Notes: generated by a model not told the origin, from the letters alone. 64,000 nt of DNA from Lepisosteus oculatus (GCF_040954835.1 NC_090703.1:8551001-8615000), one strand, 5' to 3'; shown: positions 12,179 through 22,900, numbered from the stretch's first letter. Made by a program: numbers and translations.

Positions 12179-12364
12179 GAGTCGGAGCGCCTGGAAGTGA
12201 TGAACGCGGAGCTGAAGGCCCAGATCGAGGAGCTGAAGCACGAGAGGCAGCAGCTCATCGTCATGCTGAACCGGCACCGGCCCACCTGCATCGTGCGGAC
12301 CGACAGCGTCAAGACCCCCGACAGCGAGGCCAACCCCCTGCTGGAGCAGCTGGCTGCCAAGTGA
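12179..12364 (+). CDS. jdp2: jdp2 coding exon 3 (leucine zipper and C-terminus, residues 104-164)
   Basis: The exon starts after CCTTGCAG with ESERLEVMNAELK and carries the heptad leucines of the dimerisation zipper (RLEVMN, ELKAQIEELK, QQLIVML). The C-terminal tail contains HRPTCIVRTDSVKTP, shared almost exactly with FOS-family and JDP2 proteins, and ends LLEQLAAK before TGA at 12362-12364. The Thr of VKTPD, residue 149, corresponds to the JNK-phosphorylated Thr148 reported for mammalian JDP2. Exons of 204, 105 and 186 nt (with stop) give 164 aa. Confidence 0.96.
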   Translation, partial: ESERLEVMNAELKAQIEELKHERQQLIVMLNRHRPTCIVRTDSVKTPDSEANPLLEQLAAK

Positions 12365-13175
12365 GGGGACTGGCTTGGCTGCTGGGGGCACCCTCTCGCA
12401 CCCTGGACTTTAAAACAAACGAAACAAAACGAAAAGCTGCTGGAGCCGGCAGCACTGCGATCTGCATGAGAAGGATTTGAAGGAAGTTGAGATTCCTGGC
12501 GAGTTCTGGGGGTCTGAGGTTAGCTGCGCGAGACTAGGGGCTGGCAGCGGGGGGGGGCTGGTTTGGTCTTCCCCGTCCCTCGGATTCAGTCCACGAGATT
12601 ATTGCTGCCGTCACTACAAACACAACAAACAGTCATGTCTGTCCGTCAGCGAAACACTCTAACGAGGTTCAGAAGATCTGTCCTGGTCTCAGGTACTCAG
12701 ACAGCAACTTCCTTCCTTTTGCCAATGTATACTGGTTTAAATAACAGCTGTAGTATTTTATAATATTGATTATATCCTGCCCTTGAGTAAGGCAATCTCC
12801 GGTTGAACCGGCTCTATTGGCGCTGGCGTCATTAAAGCACATATATATATATATCTATTGTTTACAGTCTTGCTGTTACATCATTGTTACTTCCAGTTTT
12901 ACAATGTATTTTTATGAATTTTTTATACTGCAATATATATTAAAAATATATATGATGTGTAATCACTAGATGTGATACAATTTACATTTCTGTTACGAAC
13001 AGATATAGCTTTTTTTTTATTCCGTGTTGTGTGTCCGATTTTTAGTGTTCGTTTTTTTTTTTGGGGGGCTACGAAGGAGCTCTGTGATCTCTCCTTTTTG
13101 TATTTTTTTTTCCCCCAACATGTATGTCTTGGTTACCCTGTTCCATACTAATTAAATGTTATTTTAAAAAAAACT
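12365..13175 (+). other. jdp2: jdp2 3' untranslated region
   Basis: About 0.8 kb follows the stop codon. It includes a short G run, an AT microsatellite (near 12838-12855) and T-rich stretches. A polyadenylation signal variant ATTAAA lies at 13151-13156, followed by a GT-rich element (about 13180-13200), so cleavage is expected near 13165-13180. A segment near 12780-12830 (CTTGAGTAAGGC) resembles the 3' part of a common fish SINE. Confidence 0.7.
13151..13156 (+). terminator. jdp2: Polyadenylation signal ATTAAA, jdp2
   Basis: ATTAAA is the commonest variant of AATAAA. It is followed after about 25 bases by a GTGTGTGTGTCTTTGTTG downstream element. No canonical AATAAA occurs earlier in the 3'UTR. 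Confidence 0.65.
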
Positions 13176-13179
13176 AAAG

Positions 13180-13677
13180 GTGTGTGTGTCTTTGTTGTAA
13201 ATGAACACGTTTTCTGGAAAACGCGCTGATGCGGCGGAGAGGAAGTCTGACGTTCCCAGGGTCTTCTGAAGCCACCTGCAGGTAAGCAGTGGGAATGTGG
13301 GCTCTTCTGCATAACTCCGACAGGATAGATGCTGGCTTAAGCTGAGGTAGTTGGTATAGGCATATGTTGGGGAAATATAGAAGGGCTAGTTGGTGTAAAA
13401 TTTAAACTTGAGCACAGTACTTGGACTATCGGTTACAATTGTTATTGAATTTGAAAATCAGTAACTTGTGGTACTAGGATGTGACCAGTAGGGGCGTTCT
13501 TGCATACTGAGGGGTTAATAATGAGTAAAGTTGTAAGGCTTTGACTGTTTCCCCATCTCGCTGCTGCATTTGGAAAGGGAGAGGGAATGTGCCATTGGCC
13601 CTGGAGTTCCTGTCATCCCTGGTCAGGGCTCTGGCCCAGAACACTTGTGAGGGTTGCAGAAGACACGAAGACGGGAT
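13180..13677. other. Intergenic, nothing recognised
   Basis: A donor-like CTGCAG|GTAAGC near 13278-13285 is the only splice-like signal. No coding exon is seen. Confidence 0.5.
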
Positions 13678-13742
13678 AATAATAATAACTGCTTACACTT
13701 ATATAGTGCTTTTCTGGATACTCCACTCAAAGGGCTTTACAG
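13678..13742 (-). mobile_element. 5S-SINE tail fragment
   Basis: This is a short piece of the same SINE family, from the AATAATAATAACTGCTTACAC tail through TATATAGTGCTTTTCTGGA and CACTCAAAGGGCTTTACAGG. The head with the 5S promoter is missing. Confidence 0.75.
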
Positions 13743-14010
13743 GATGCATTGCAATCTCTGCACACACCCCTAAGAAGGAGCCACTCGGGACTCGGTGAAT
13801 GTGAAGCATAGCATAGAAATCAAGTGATGTTTTATTAAACTAGCAAGAATCTAGAGCTCTGCCCGGGTCTAAGGGAGTGTCCTGCACTGTCGGGCTAGAG
13901 TACCTGAACCTTATCATACTGAACAGCAGAGACTATTGGGGGTGATATAAGTATTTAGAATCCTCAAAGCCGCTGATGGTCAATCCAGTGAATTTCTTCA
14001 AAATCAACAA

Positions 14011-14249
14011 CAGTGTGCCTGCATCAGGGCCGTCCGGTCCCAGTCCTGGTGGGGTCAGTGTGTCTGCAGCACAGCTGTCCAGTCCCAGTCCTGGTGGGGT
14101 CAGTGTACGTGCAGGAGGGCTGTCCAGTCCCGGTTGTGGAGGGGTCAGTGTGCCTGCAGGAGGGCTGTCCAGTCCCGGTCGTGGAGGGGTCAGTGTGCCT
14201 GCAGCAGGGCTGTCCAGTCCCGCTCCTGGAGAGGTCAGTGTGTCTGCAC
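14011..14249. repeat. 45-bp minisatellite, about 5.3 copies
   Basis: The motif GTCAGTGTG recurs at 14054, 14099, 14144, 14189 and 14234, exactly 45 bases apart, with a partial unit before the first. Units contain CTGCAGGAGGGCTGTCCAG and vary at a few positions. The period is a multiple of three, so frames crossing the array stay open on both strands. On the minus strand a 128-codon frame (14319-13933) reads repeats of GLDSPPAGTLTPP between non-repetitive ends. I do not recognise a protein, and the open frames may only reflect the repeat. Confidence 0.9.
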
Positions 14250-14787
14250 AATGCATTTCTTCAAAGCCCAAGCTCCCTAAGAGCTGAGAAATGCTGTTAA
14301 ATTGATCCCATAAGGACAATTGATAAGGATTGATATGATTTAAGTCGTTTAGAGGTGTGATGGAATGAAACTGCAGGCTCTGTGATTGTCCACCAAGTTC
14401 TAGGTGGTAGCCTTTTTAAATCTCTTCTGACATGCAGTAGAACTCAATACTGTTGTCTGCCAGTATATTTTGCGAGTACCAGAACGAAATAAAAGTCCTG
14501 TGTCACTAGGATATACATACATAACTTTCCACGTAATCGGAAATCAACAGAACCATTTAAATCCGTTGTGATTATTTCGGACATTTTATAATAACCCTTT
14601 AGAAGTCAACTAAATGTAGAGAATTTCATATGATTAGTGTTGTTATCAGACAATTACCGTTATGTATTATCAAAACACACTTAGTGTTCGTTAAAATATT
14701 GCGGAAAATTAAGCTGTTACATTCAAAGTACGTTTAAGTTCAATCTTCCACCGCTAGGCAGCGCTAGGCAATGCATTCTGAAACCTG
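14250..14787. other. AT-rich intergenic DNA, nothing recognised
   Basis: No repeat family, RNA or exon is visible before the 7SL promoter. Confidence 0.5.
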
Positions 14788-14795
14788 TGACGTCA
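14788..14795 (+). promoter_or_regulatory. rn7sl: CRE/ATF site of the 7SL promoter
   Basis: A perfect palindromic TGACGTCA lies 52 to 45 bases upstream of the 7SL start. Human 7SL genes need an ATF/CRE element at nearly this distance in addition to their internal promoter, so its position supports a functional gene rather than a retrocopy. Confidence 0.85.
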
Positions 14796-14839
14796 CGGGT
14801 GGCGGCAAGTGAAGAGCTCTACAAGCGCAGCTCTCTCTC

Positions 14840-15138
14840 GCCGGGCACGGTGGCGCGCGCCTGTAATCCAAGCTACTGGGAGGCTGAGGCTGGCGGATCG
14901 CTTGAGCTCAGGAGTTCTGAGCTGCAGCGGACTATGCCGATCGGGTGTCCGCACTAAGTTCGGTATCGATATGGTGCTCCTGGGGGAGCCCGGGACCACC
15001 AGGTCGCCTAAGGAGGGGTGCACCGGCCCAGGTCGGAAACGGAGCAGGCCAAAGCCCCCGTGCCGCTCAGTAGTGGGATCGCGCCTGTGAATAGACGCTG
15101 CAGTGCAGCCTGAGCAATATAGCGGGACTCAGTCTTTT
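14840..15138 (+). ncRNA. rn7sl: 7SL RNA (signal recognition particle RNA)
   Basis: This is the RNA scaffold of the signal recognition particle, which pauses translation of secreted proteins and docks ribosomes at the ER. The match to vertebrate 7SL runs from end to end. The 5' Alu domain starts GCCGGGCACGGTGGCGCGCG and continues CTGGGAGGCTGAGGCTGG. The S domain has ATGCCGATCGGGTGTCCGC (helix 5 region), the helix 6 stem-loop bound by SRP19, and GGTCGGAAACGGAGCAGG, the helix 8 site bound by SRP54. The 3' Alu strand has GGGATCGCGCCTGTGAATAG. The length is about 299 nt, as in human. It is followed by a T4 stretch and not by a poly(A) tract, and a CRE lies upstream, so I read it as an active Pol III gene. 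It stands alone between jdp2 and batf. Confidence 0.95.
15135..15138 (+). terminator. rn7sl: Pol III terminator TTTT
   Basis: Four T residues end the 7SL match (GACTCAGTCTTTTGC). No A-rich tail follows, unlike 7SL retropseudogenes. Confidence 0.8.
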
Positions 15139-15521
15139 GCTTTCAAAATGTGAAAATAAAACTTTTTGGAGTTTTGAAACACACGCACAGCCTTGTTTTG
15201 GGAATAATCGCGTTTGTAATAGTTTTTTTTATTAGAAGTGAATTTCTAAAATCACAGCATTAGATAGTAAAACAATAACACCGGTTAGATTGCTGTTGTT
15301 AACCCACTGTACAGCGCGACACAATGTTATATGTGAATAATATTTACCTTACTATGTACAGAATTCCGAGGTACCCGCATTACTAGCGCTTTGCTTGTCT
15401 GCCCCCTACTGGACTCATCCTCTTAACATATTTTGTGAAGTGCAGTGCTGAGCAGATCCACAAGGAGACACTGTTGGGCAAGGATGCCGTAGTGAAAAAT
15501 AATAGAACAGTATAGCTTTTA
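15139..15521. other. Intergenic, nothing recognised
   Basis: This is AT-rich sequence between the 7SL gene and the next repeat. Confidence 0.5.
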
Positions 15522-15795
15522 GATAGATAGATACTTTATTGATCCCGTGAGGGAAATTGCAGTGCAACAGCAGCTTAACACACACAACACAGCCACAGTG
15601 TGATGAATTATATAATAATAGTACAATACATACAATGCAATACAAGAGTTACTCACAGTCCGGACACACAAAGAACAAACTAGTACAGAACAGTACACAG
15701 AAAAATCGTATCACACATATGAATATAAATATAGATATAAATATAAATGTATTGCACAGGTCCCTGGCATATATTGCACAAGAAATGGTTGTAAA
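15522..15795. repeat. Fish interspersed repeat of the TTTATTGATCCC type
   Basis: A short GATA microsatellite (AGATAGATAGATA) leads into CTTTATTGATCCCGTGAGGG, a signature found very widely in fish genomes at the end of a retroelement. About 250 bases of AC- and AT-rich sequence follow. The family name is not certain to me and the right border is approximate. Confidence 0.55.
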
Positions 15796-15845
15796 CTAAT
15801 CTTTTAATTAGAGATTAATTATATTTATTTGAATAAATCCATATT

Positions 15846-16422
15846 AATAATAATAATAATTGCTTACACTTATATAGCGCTTTTCTGGACACTCCACTCA
15901 AAGCGCTTTACAGGTAATGGGGACTCCCCTCCACCACCACCAATGTGCAGCCCCACCTGGATGATGCGACGGCAGCCATAGTGCGCCAGAACGCTCACCA
16001 CACATCAGCTATCAGTGGGGAGGAGAGCAGAGTAATGTAGCCAATTCATAGAAGGGGATTATTAGGAGGCCATGATGGGGTAAAGGCCAGGGGGAAAATT
16101 TGGCCAGGACACCGGGGTTACACCCCTACTCTTTTCGAGAAGCGCCCTGGGATTTTTAATGACCACAGAGAGTCAGGACCTCGGTTTTACGTCTCATCCG
16201 AAGGACGGCGCCTGTTTACAGTATAGTGTCCCCGTCACTGTACTGGGGCATTAGGACCCACACAGACCGCAGGGTGAGCGCCCCCTGCTGGCCCCACTAA
16301 CATCTCTTCCAGCAGCAACCTTAGTTTTTCCCAGGAGGTCTCCCATCCAGGTACGGACCAGGCTCACACCTGCTTAGCTTCAGTGGGTTGCCAGTTGTGA
16401 GTTGCAGGGTGATATGGCTGCT
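15846..16422 (-). mobile_element. 5S-rRNA-derived SINE (SINE3-like), near full length
   Basis: This second long copy is in the same orientation as the one in jdp2 intron 2. On the minus strand it starts AGCAGCCATATCACCCTGCA, continues TGAAGCTAAGCAGG and CTGGATGGGAGACCTCCTGG (5S boxes A and C), runs through the family body, and ends in a TTATTATTATTA tail. This copy keeps CTAAGCAGG intact and is the better reference of the two. Confidence 0.85.
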
Positions 16423-16489
16423 ATTATTCTATTTTTATTTGTTTTGTGAATAGGCAAAGAAAATCCCACGACAGAACCAAAGGGGAAAC

Positions 16490-17350
16490 AGGGAATATTA
16501 ATACCTAAATAGTGCAAGAATTCAAAACAAAATACATGACATAGAAGCTACCACATTAGCAGGCAATTATGATATCACTGGGACCACAGAAACATTGCTA
16601 ACTGAAAGCTATGGAAAGGAATGTAGCAGATACACACTGTTAGAGGATGGTCAGACCAAATATATAGAGTCCAGGGTATGCTATAGATCACCAAATGCAA
16701 ATGTTGAGTATAAATCAACTGTATCTTAAAATGAAGAATAATGTGCAGAGGAAGACATCCTTTTTATGGGACTTGTTAGACAAGGTTAAGAACCTTCTTA
16801 TCCAGCTAGTTGGAGCAGACAGTAGAGTAAGTGCTCGTACTGATGTTGTCTTTTCAAACAACCAAGACAGAGTGAGACACAGGTGAGAGACTCACCAGGG
16901 AACTGTAATCATAATATGTTGTGCTTTGAAGCATGTTTTGAAGCTGGACAGAGTGAAGCCCAAATCAAACGTTTGCAATTCCAGGAAAGCCTGAAGGGCT
17001 GAGGCAGAGAATGCGAGCAGCCGACTGGGACGGGAGAGACATGGAATCAGAGGAGAATGGATGACAACAGACTGAGCAGCAGCAGAAGCTAAGTATCCAA
17101 ATAGTGCAACAGATTAGGAAAAAATATAGAGGGAAAGAAAACTCTGAGGGTTAAAGCGCAGCAGGATCCAGTTAAAGAAAAGCTGTACAAAGAATTGTAA
17201 CTTCAGCTTACAAAACATGTTGGAAAGGCCAAGAGAGATGGAAAGGAATATTGCAAGGGGGGTCTAAGATATTAAAATGTGCTTGCAGTACTACAACAGC
17301 AAAAGGTGAAGCATTAAGGGTGAAGCAAAATGTATCAGAGACAACAGTGG
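16490..17350 (+). mobile_element. Decayed non-LTR retrotransposon (endonuclease region)
   Basis: Translated pieces recall the APE endonuclease of CR1/L2-like LINEs. They include YDITGTTETLLTES near 16570-16610 (compare the D-I-x-x-I-T-E-T-W-L motif), VCYRSPN near 16678-16698 (compare G-V-x-Y-R-P-P-N) and a GNCNHNM segment near 16900 (compare the S-D-H-x-x-I motif). Frames are broken by stops and shifts, so it is not active. The clade is uncertain and the borders are approximate. Confidence 0.55.
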
Positions 17351-17499
17351 TTAAATACTAGACAATGAAAGGGGACTGATGCATTGAAAAGTATTTCACT
17401 CAGGCGTTCACTAAGGAAAGAACATACCTCGGGCTGCAAAGACAAGTCCCATATTAAACAGTACCAGCTTAGACGAGACAGAGGAAAGACTCAAGATTA

Positions 17500-17665
17500 T
17501 CTCCAGGATGCAGAAGCCATTGACACACACTCGAAGAAGGCTCCACAGCTGAAAGGTTGTGTTTCTTTTCTTCTCTTTTCAGCCTGGAATAAACCTTGAC
17601 TTGTTCCTTTGCAGCCTACGCACGCTGACGCAGCTCCCCACCTGAACTATTAAAGAGGAACTGTT
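17500..17665. repeat. Interspersed repeat segment, family not named
   Basis: The sequence ACTCGAAGAAGGCTCCACAG, then a pyrimidine-rich run, CCTGGAATAAACC and CCTTTGCAGCCTACGCACG, looks like a repeat end common in fish. It may be the 3' end of the LINE to its left. There is no coding content. Confidence 0.4.
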
Positions 17666-17919
17666 ACGTCTGACATTTCATTCATTTCACACTCAACCCA
17701 TGAAGCATGAAGACTGTACTTTGGTATGCGGGTGCTTTTGTTCAGTATAACCACTAGGTGACTCCACATACTAACAGCCTGAAGGCATGATCTATGAAAA
17801 ATCAGCCAGTTGTTTGGTTGCAACGAGCTAATTACTAATATCTTGCATTTTATATATATTCATTTTTTATACTTTTTATCCCAAAGGATTTCAAATTGCT
17901 TTGCATCTAGAGAGATCCT

Positions 17920-17978
17920 CCTTCATCAATTGATTGATTAGAATCAAATCCCCCTTCATCAATTGATTGATTAGAATC
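17920..17978. repeat. Short tandem duplication, 33-bp period
   Basis: A 26-base string containing TCATCAATTGATTGATTAGA occurs at 17920-17945 and again at 17953-17978 without change. Confidence 0.85.
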
Positions 17979-17994
17979 TAATCCAGATGTTTCT

Positions 17995-18119
17995 TGACAG
18001 ATGGTATCTGCTCCAATAGCAAGGCTAGGGAATGTGTTCAAGACTTTTTCATCGCTTCCTCTTGTGTCCCCTGGTCTGTCAGTTATTGTTGATTCTATAG
18101 ACGTCCACTGAGTTGACTT
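17995..18119 (+). repeat. Old unnamed repeat (copy 1), left part, split by a V-SINE
   Basis: This resembles the copies at 24320-24760 and 32050-32465. It contains the segment leading to GTCCACTGAGTTGACTTC, matching GTCCATTGGGTTGACTTCAT near 32320. The repeat resumes at 18420 with TTATCGATGACTTTGAGGAT after the inserted SINE. Confidence 0.55.
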
Positions 18120-18411
18120 CAGGGTGGCATGGTGGTGCAGTGCTGGGGCCCTGGGTTCAATTTCTGGGGTGCTGTCTGTGTGGAGTTAGTATCTTCTTCC
18201 CATGTTCGTGTGGGTTTCCTCTAGGTGCTCTGGTTTCCTCCCACAGTCCAAAAACATACTAGTAGGTTAATTGGCCTCTGGGAAAATTGGCCCTGTTTGC
18301 ATCTGTCTGCCCTGCGATGGACTGGCACCCTGTGCAGGGTTGCTTGCTAGGATAGGCTCCAGCTCCCCCTTGGCCCAGAATTGGAAGAAGTGCTTAGAAA
18401 ATGGAAGGATG
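18120..18411 (+). mobile_element. V-SINE, nearly complete, nested insertion
   Basis: This is a tRNA-derived vertebrate SINE. The head GGTGGCATGGTGGTGCAGTG and GGGTTCAATTTC (box B-like) are followed by the strongly conserved core GGTTTCCTCCCACAGTCCAA and GGTTAATTGG. The 3' part has TGCGATGGACTGGCACCCTG and the tail AGAAAATGGAAGGATGG. The 8-bp direct repeat GTTGACTT flanks it (18112-18119 and 18412-18419), marking the target-site duplication. Confidence 0.85.
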
Positions 18412-18560
18412 GTTGACTTTATCGATGACTTTGAGGATACTGAAAACTTTACTTAGTCCCCTTTGAAGTTCATAGCTTAAAAGATTCTGGTCTTTTAGCA
18501 TGTCAGAGTAGGACTTTTGGTTAAATGTGGGGAGGTATCTTTTCAGTTTTCTCTGCGCAG
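18412..18560 (+). repeat. Old unnamed repeat (copy 1), right part
   Basis: This continues the repeat interrupted at 18119: TGAGGATACTGAAAACTTTA then AGTCCCC, matching the copy at 32340-32390 (GTGAGGATTCTGAACACTTG). Truncation begins beyond about 18560. Confidence 0.5.
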
Positions 18561-19599
18561 ATACCAGAGTAGCAATATCCTTGTTATAATACATTTATAA
18601 ATACATATACAAATACATAAATACATGTAATACATAGAAAACACATTTTCTAACAGCTTCATTAAAATCAGGATCACAGGGAGCCAGTGGGGTGGGGAAT
18701 GAGGAGGGCACAATTACACACGATATTCTAAACGTGGTCTTACTAGCTTATTGAACAAGATTAACATCCTCTGATTTAAATTCTACAATTTTAACTGTAT
18801 TTCATGACTTTTTTAAATTGCTACCACACTTAACTGCGATCACATTACCTGTGATGGTGAAGACGCTGAAACCCCATTTGGGTTTCTTTCAAATCCTCCT
18901 TTATTTACAATAATGCCTCCAAGCTGCAGCGAGTTAAGCTTTAATTTTAGAAAACAAAAACAGTAGTTTTCATCGTCTTTGTCTCCCCAATATCAGTTTT
19001 CAGCACAACAGGATTTAAGGGCTTGTGAAGGCCCTTAAGCACTTGTCAAAAGCCACTATGTCTGATTACTTACTCCAATACCAAGAATTGCTTGTATTGC
19101 TCTTGTACTTTTCATCTGAAAGGATTACAAACGTTGTGGGAAATCCTTCATCAAAGGAGTTGGACACAGTCTTGCGTGGATTCAGTTGTTTTATTGAGCT
19201 CAATAATGACATCAACGCGCGTTGGGTCTGCCCTGCAGGACAGACAAACCGCAAGGGTTTCCCAGCTCCTATATACAATATGATCTCAGGAAGATGTTTT
19301 GTTTCACCGCTTCATGTGTATTCGTCTTGTCCTTTGATATGTAACATGAGTTGACCTAGTGCTGTCCCAAGTCTTGTCCTTTTGATGTGTAGCTGTAATT
19401 GTTGGAGCTGCTTAAGATATGTTAAAACAGCCGACATATTACACAATGCGCCTGAACCAACACTGTAGTGTTGAATACAGATAAATTATATATATATATC
19501 CCATCAATAATATATATAAGTGTTTTTCTACTTCACAAACCACTGCCCACATAGGAGAGAACCCACTTTATCCATCATTGAAGTGCAGCACCGACTTAG
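18561..19599. other. AT-rich intergenic DNA
   Basis: It contains TA-rich microsatellite tracts at about 19478-19520 and no recognisable gene. An open frame at 19025-19354 resembles no known protein. Confidence 0.45.
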
Positions 19600-19930
19600 G
19601 GGACACATGGCAGTTATTCTGTATCAGCAGCAGTACACAGCACATCAGCTGGGAAGTAAGAATTCTCCAAAGAAAGGAATTTCATTCTCCAAAGAAGGAG
19701 GAAATTCAAGGAGGTCAGGTCATACATGCCCAAAGCGGACTGGCTTTCATGAAAAGTGCCATAGGATCTTAAAAGACCAGTAGTCAGGACCTTGTCACTG
19801 TGCTAGGGAATTAGTTTGGACATTCTGGTTCAGATTGAAGAGCGCTGCCATTGCTCCACTTACAGCAGCAGAAACCTGAGTTTCCTCAGAGGTCTCCCAT
19901 CCCAGTATTGAGCAGGACTGCAGCCAGTCT
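19600..19930 (-). mobile_element. Strongly degraded 5S-SINE copy
   Basis: Near 19760-19795 the sequence ATCTTAAAAGACCAGTAGTC matches the family body (TTTTTAATGACCACAGAGAG in the full copies). At 19893-19920 AGGTCTCCCATCCCAGTATT is a decayed 5S box C on the minus strand. It is much older than the two long copies. The left border is approximate. Confidence 0.5.
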
Positions 19931-22900
19931 GTACTGTTCTTGTAAAACGGAAAGCAAAGAAAAAAGCACAAGTATTGCTCTAGAGACCAGACACTTTGTG
20001 GCTCTTGTGAGATGTACAGATAAGGGGAATAGACTTAAAAGTGAGTGGATTTATTTCCTTCAGACCATAGCTGTGTCACTGTAGCGTATGTGCTGCTGCA
20101 CAGCTCTGGTTTGGGTCTTGTCGTGTTTTCCTGCTTTGAAATGTCAGTGGTCGTGAAGGGATTTTTTCAAAGGATCGGCTGATGGCTGGCCCTAAACTTT
20201 CCGCTGTGCAGGTAGTGATGTCACACTCTGGTGGTTAAAAGTGGGCGGCACATGTTTTTAACTAATAAACCCTAATTAAGTGGAAAGACACCGGTTAACA
20301 CAGACTGCAATTGCTCTGCTCTACATTGCATTGTTCAGTGTATAATGATATCGGTGTACAACCATTGAATCATTTTCTTTCTTCATTCGTGTGCTAAAGG
20401 AATCAGTCTCTTTCTGCAGACCACCTTCATAAATGTTGTATGTGCCTCCAAGAGCCTTACAAAAAAATGGTATTACAAAAAAGACAACATGAAAAGCTTG
20501 CCCAGAGAGCTTTTTAGCACTCAAGTCTATACCAATAAATCAAGAAGGTAAATGTCAAACTGAACAGCTATCAATGTTCAGTCTATCAGAAGATGTAAAT
20601 TCCTCAAGATGAACAGATGGCAATGAGCAATCCTGTGTTTTAGTTTGAGGGGACATCAACATGACATTTCACTAGCATGTTGCAAACATTATAATAAACG
20701 TGAAACAAAATACTAACCTGAAATGAAAGATGCTGTCTGCTTTCAAGTGCCCTGCACCAAAAGTGTTAGATTGTAAGGGCATCTCTCCACCCCCTGAGCA
20801 ATTAACTGTTTTAACCTGTACACTTTCAGAATTACACCATGACACGTGTTTTATTTGTGAACCTTTGTTGCAACGTTTTTCTGGTAAACTGAAGGGGGTG
20901 ACAGAAAAGGCTGCTGTCTGCGTCCGTAGGGTTATTGTTACACATGTCCTGGATGCAGTTTAAAGTGAAAGGTTAACCTGCACACGGGATTTTTACAGGA
21001 CGCTATGCACACTGAAAGGAAGTTATTTTGTCTAGGTGCTTCTGGAAGGAAAGCAGCAGATAGGAAGGAAGGAAGTGTTGACAGTGATAGTTTGCTATAA
21101 AAATAGAACTACCGTCAATTCAGATCCGTTTGGTTAATGGCGGTGTGGGCTACTCCAGTACGTAACAGCAAGCATGCCAGTGATCAGAACACAGGATTCT
21201 TCTTTTTATTTCCTCAGATTCCTCAAGCTGGGGAGCTGTCTGCTAGCCATTACTAACCACGGATACTGCCTGCAGTGCACTATTTCTGTTGTAAAAAATC
21301 TGCACTTCTTAATAGAGAGTGACAGATAAAACATAAGAAAGGTTCCAAACAATCATTATTTGGAGGTGGTTTCTAACACTCAAACGGAATTGATCATGAC
21401 ATGTTCAATGTCGTTTTTGTTTCCCGCTGTTCTGCTGTCAGAGGCTTACAGGTTCTCTGGGAGGCTCCGAACAGATCTGGGGATCCTGGGATCTCATGTC
21501 AGGAGCCCTCAGGGTTCAAGGGGTCCTGATAAGAGCTCAGCTTCATAACTACAAAGCAAACCTGTACATCTCATTGCTCTGACATCTCAGCGTTGCACTT
21601 TGATGATACCAAAATGAAAAAAAATGCTACTGGTGAAGGTTACAAAGGCCTTAGCTTTGCCTGCCTTGTCGTTCTGGCAGTTGATGTATCCTCGGAGCCT
21701 GGGAATGGCTTTGCAGCTCAGTGATGAAGTGCAAGCCTCACGGTTTGAAGAGATTTGCATAGCTTTTCGGTGTGATTGAGAGAGTGAGCTTTCTGACTCC
21801 TACCTACAGACTTAGGAATTTTGGGTGACACATAGTTTTCTCCAGAGAGGGGGAGGGGAGCATAAGCTTTTCTTACGTTTTAGCGTAGATTCCTAGTTAG
21901 CATGTTATGTGGGGTTCGTCAAAAATTTGAAACTGAAGACCGTGCGCTTACGGTAATCGATTGTCTTCCAGGTGAAGACCGCAGGAGGTACAGTCGCACG
22001 CCTAGCGAAGACACTCATGGGGAGGATTAGGAACTTCAAAACATTTCAACAAACTACGCGTGAGAAGATTCTATTTAAGTGTTTTTGCGGCGTGTTGCGA
22101 ACATTTCTTTGCACAGAAGCGATATTGAGACACAAAGAATGTACTGTACAAGGGCAGCTAGCCAGCCAGTAAGCACCATCTACGCGGCGACTTTGTTTTC
22201 CATTTTAGACGGTATTTGAGCAGACAATTAAAGTCTGTATCTAGAACCCAATTGCTTGCTTGCATCCATTTCATTACCAGTGCTAGATACCCGGGTGTCT
22301 CTCCCGTTTAGCTAGAAGCTGTTTTGTGTAGTTCTGGAATAGATGGGATCAGCCACAGTCTCCAGTCGTATTCCTCGAATGTTGCTCAGTGGGTGTGAGA
22401 ACAGCGTGTGCGGGCGAATGTTTTGGTTAAAACAATGTCTTTTTTTTTTAAAGATCTTTTCTCATGCAAAGGACGGTGCACAGATTCGCAGAGTCGTGCA
22501 TCGTCTTACCGTGCGTTTTACCTGCGGTTGAGTCCGTGGTAGAGATTTTCCAGAAATGACAAACTCAAAACCATTTTCCATCTATGTCCTCGCCCTTTGT
22601 AATAAACACAAACGCGAGTTCCCGTCTTAAAGAAGGGGTTTCATAGTTTTTTTTCTTGGTTCCAAAATAAAGTGGGTTTCTCATTCAAAGCGCTTCAGTG
22701 TTTGAGTACGTGTTGCATGTGTACAGAAGCACGTGTGCGTAAGCGCAGATCTCAGTGGACAGTTTCTGAGCTCTTAATGCATGCGTGCATGACACAAGAA
22801 GCTAAGGAACAGATATGAGCGACGCCAGTCGGGGTGCATTATATCCACAGTTTTGCAACTGAGCCTACCCAGAGAGAATGCAGCAGGAGAATTTGTTCAT

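Noticed and set aside
14838-15138. Alu-like retroelement reading of the GCCGGGCACGGTGGC sequence
   Set aside because: The S domain is complete and there is no poly(A) tail, so it is 7SL RNA and not an Alu or a 7SL retrocopy.
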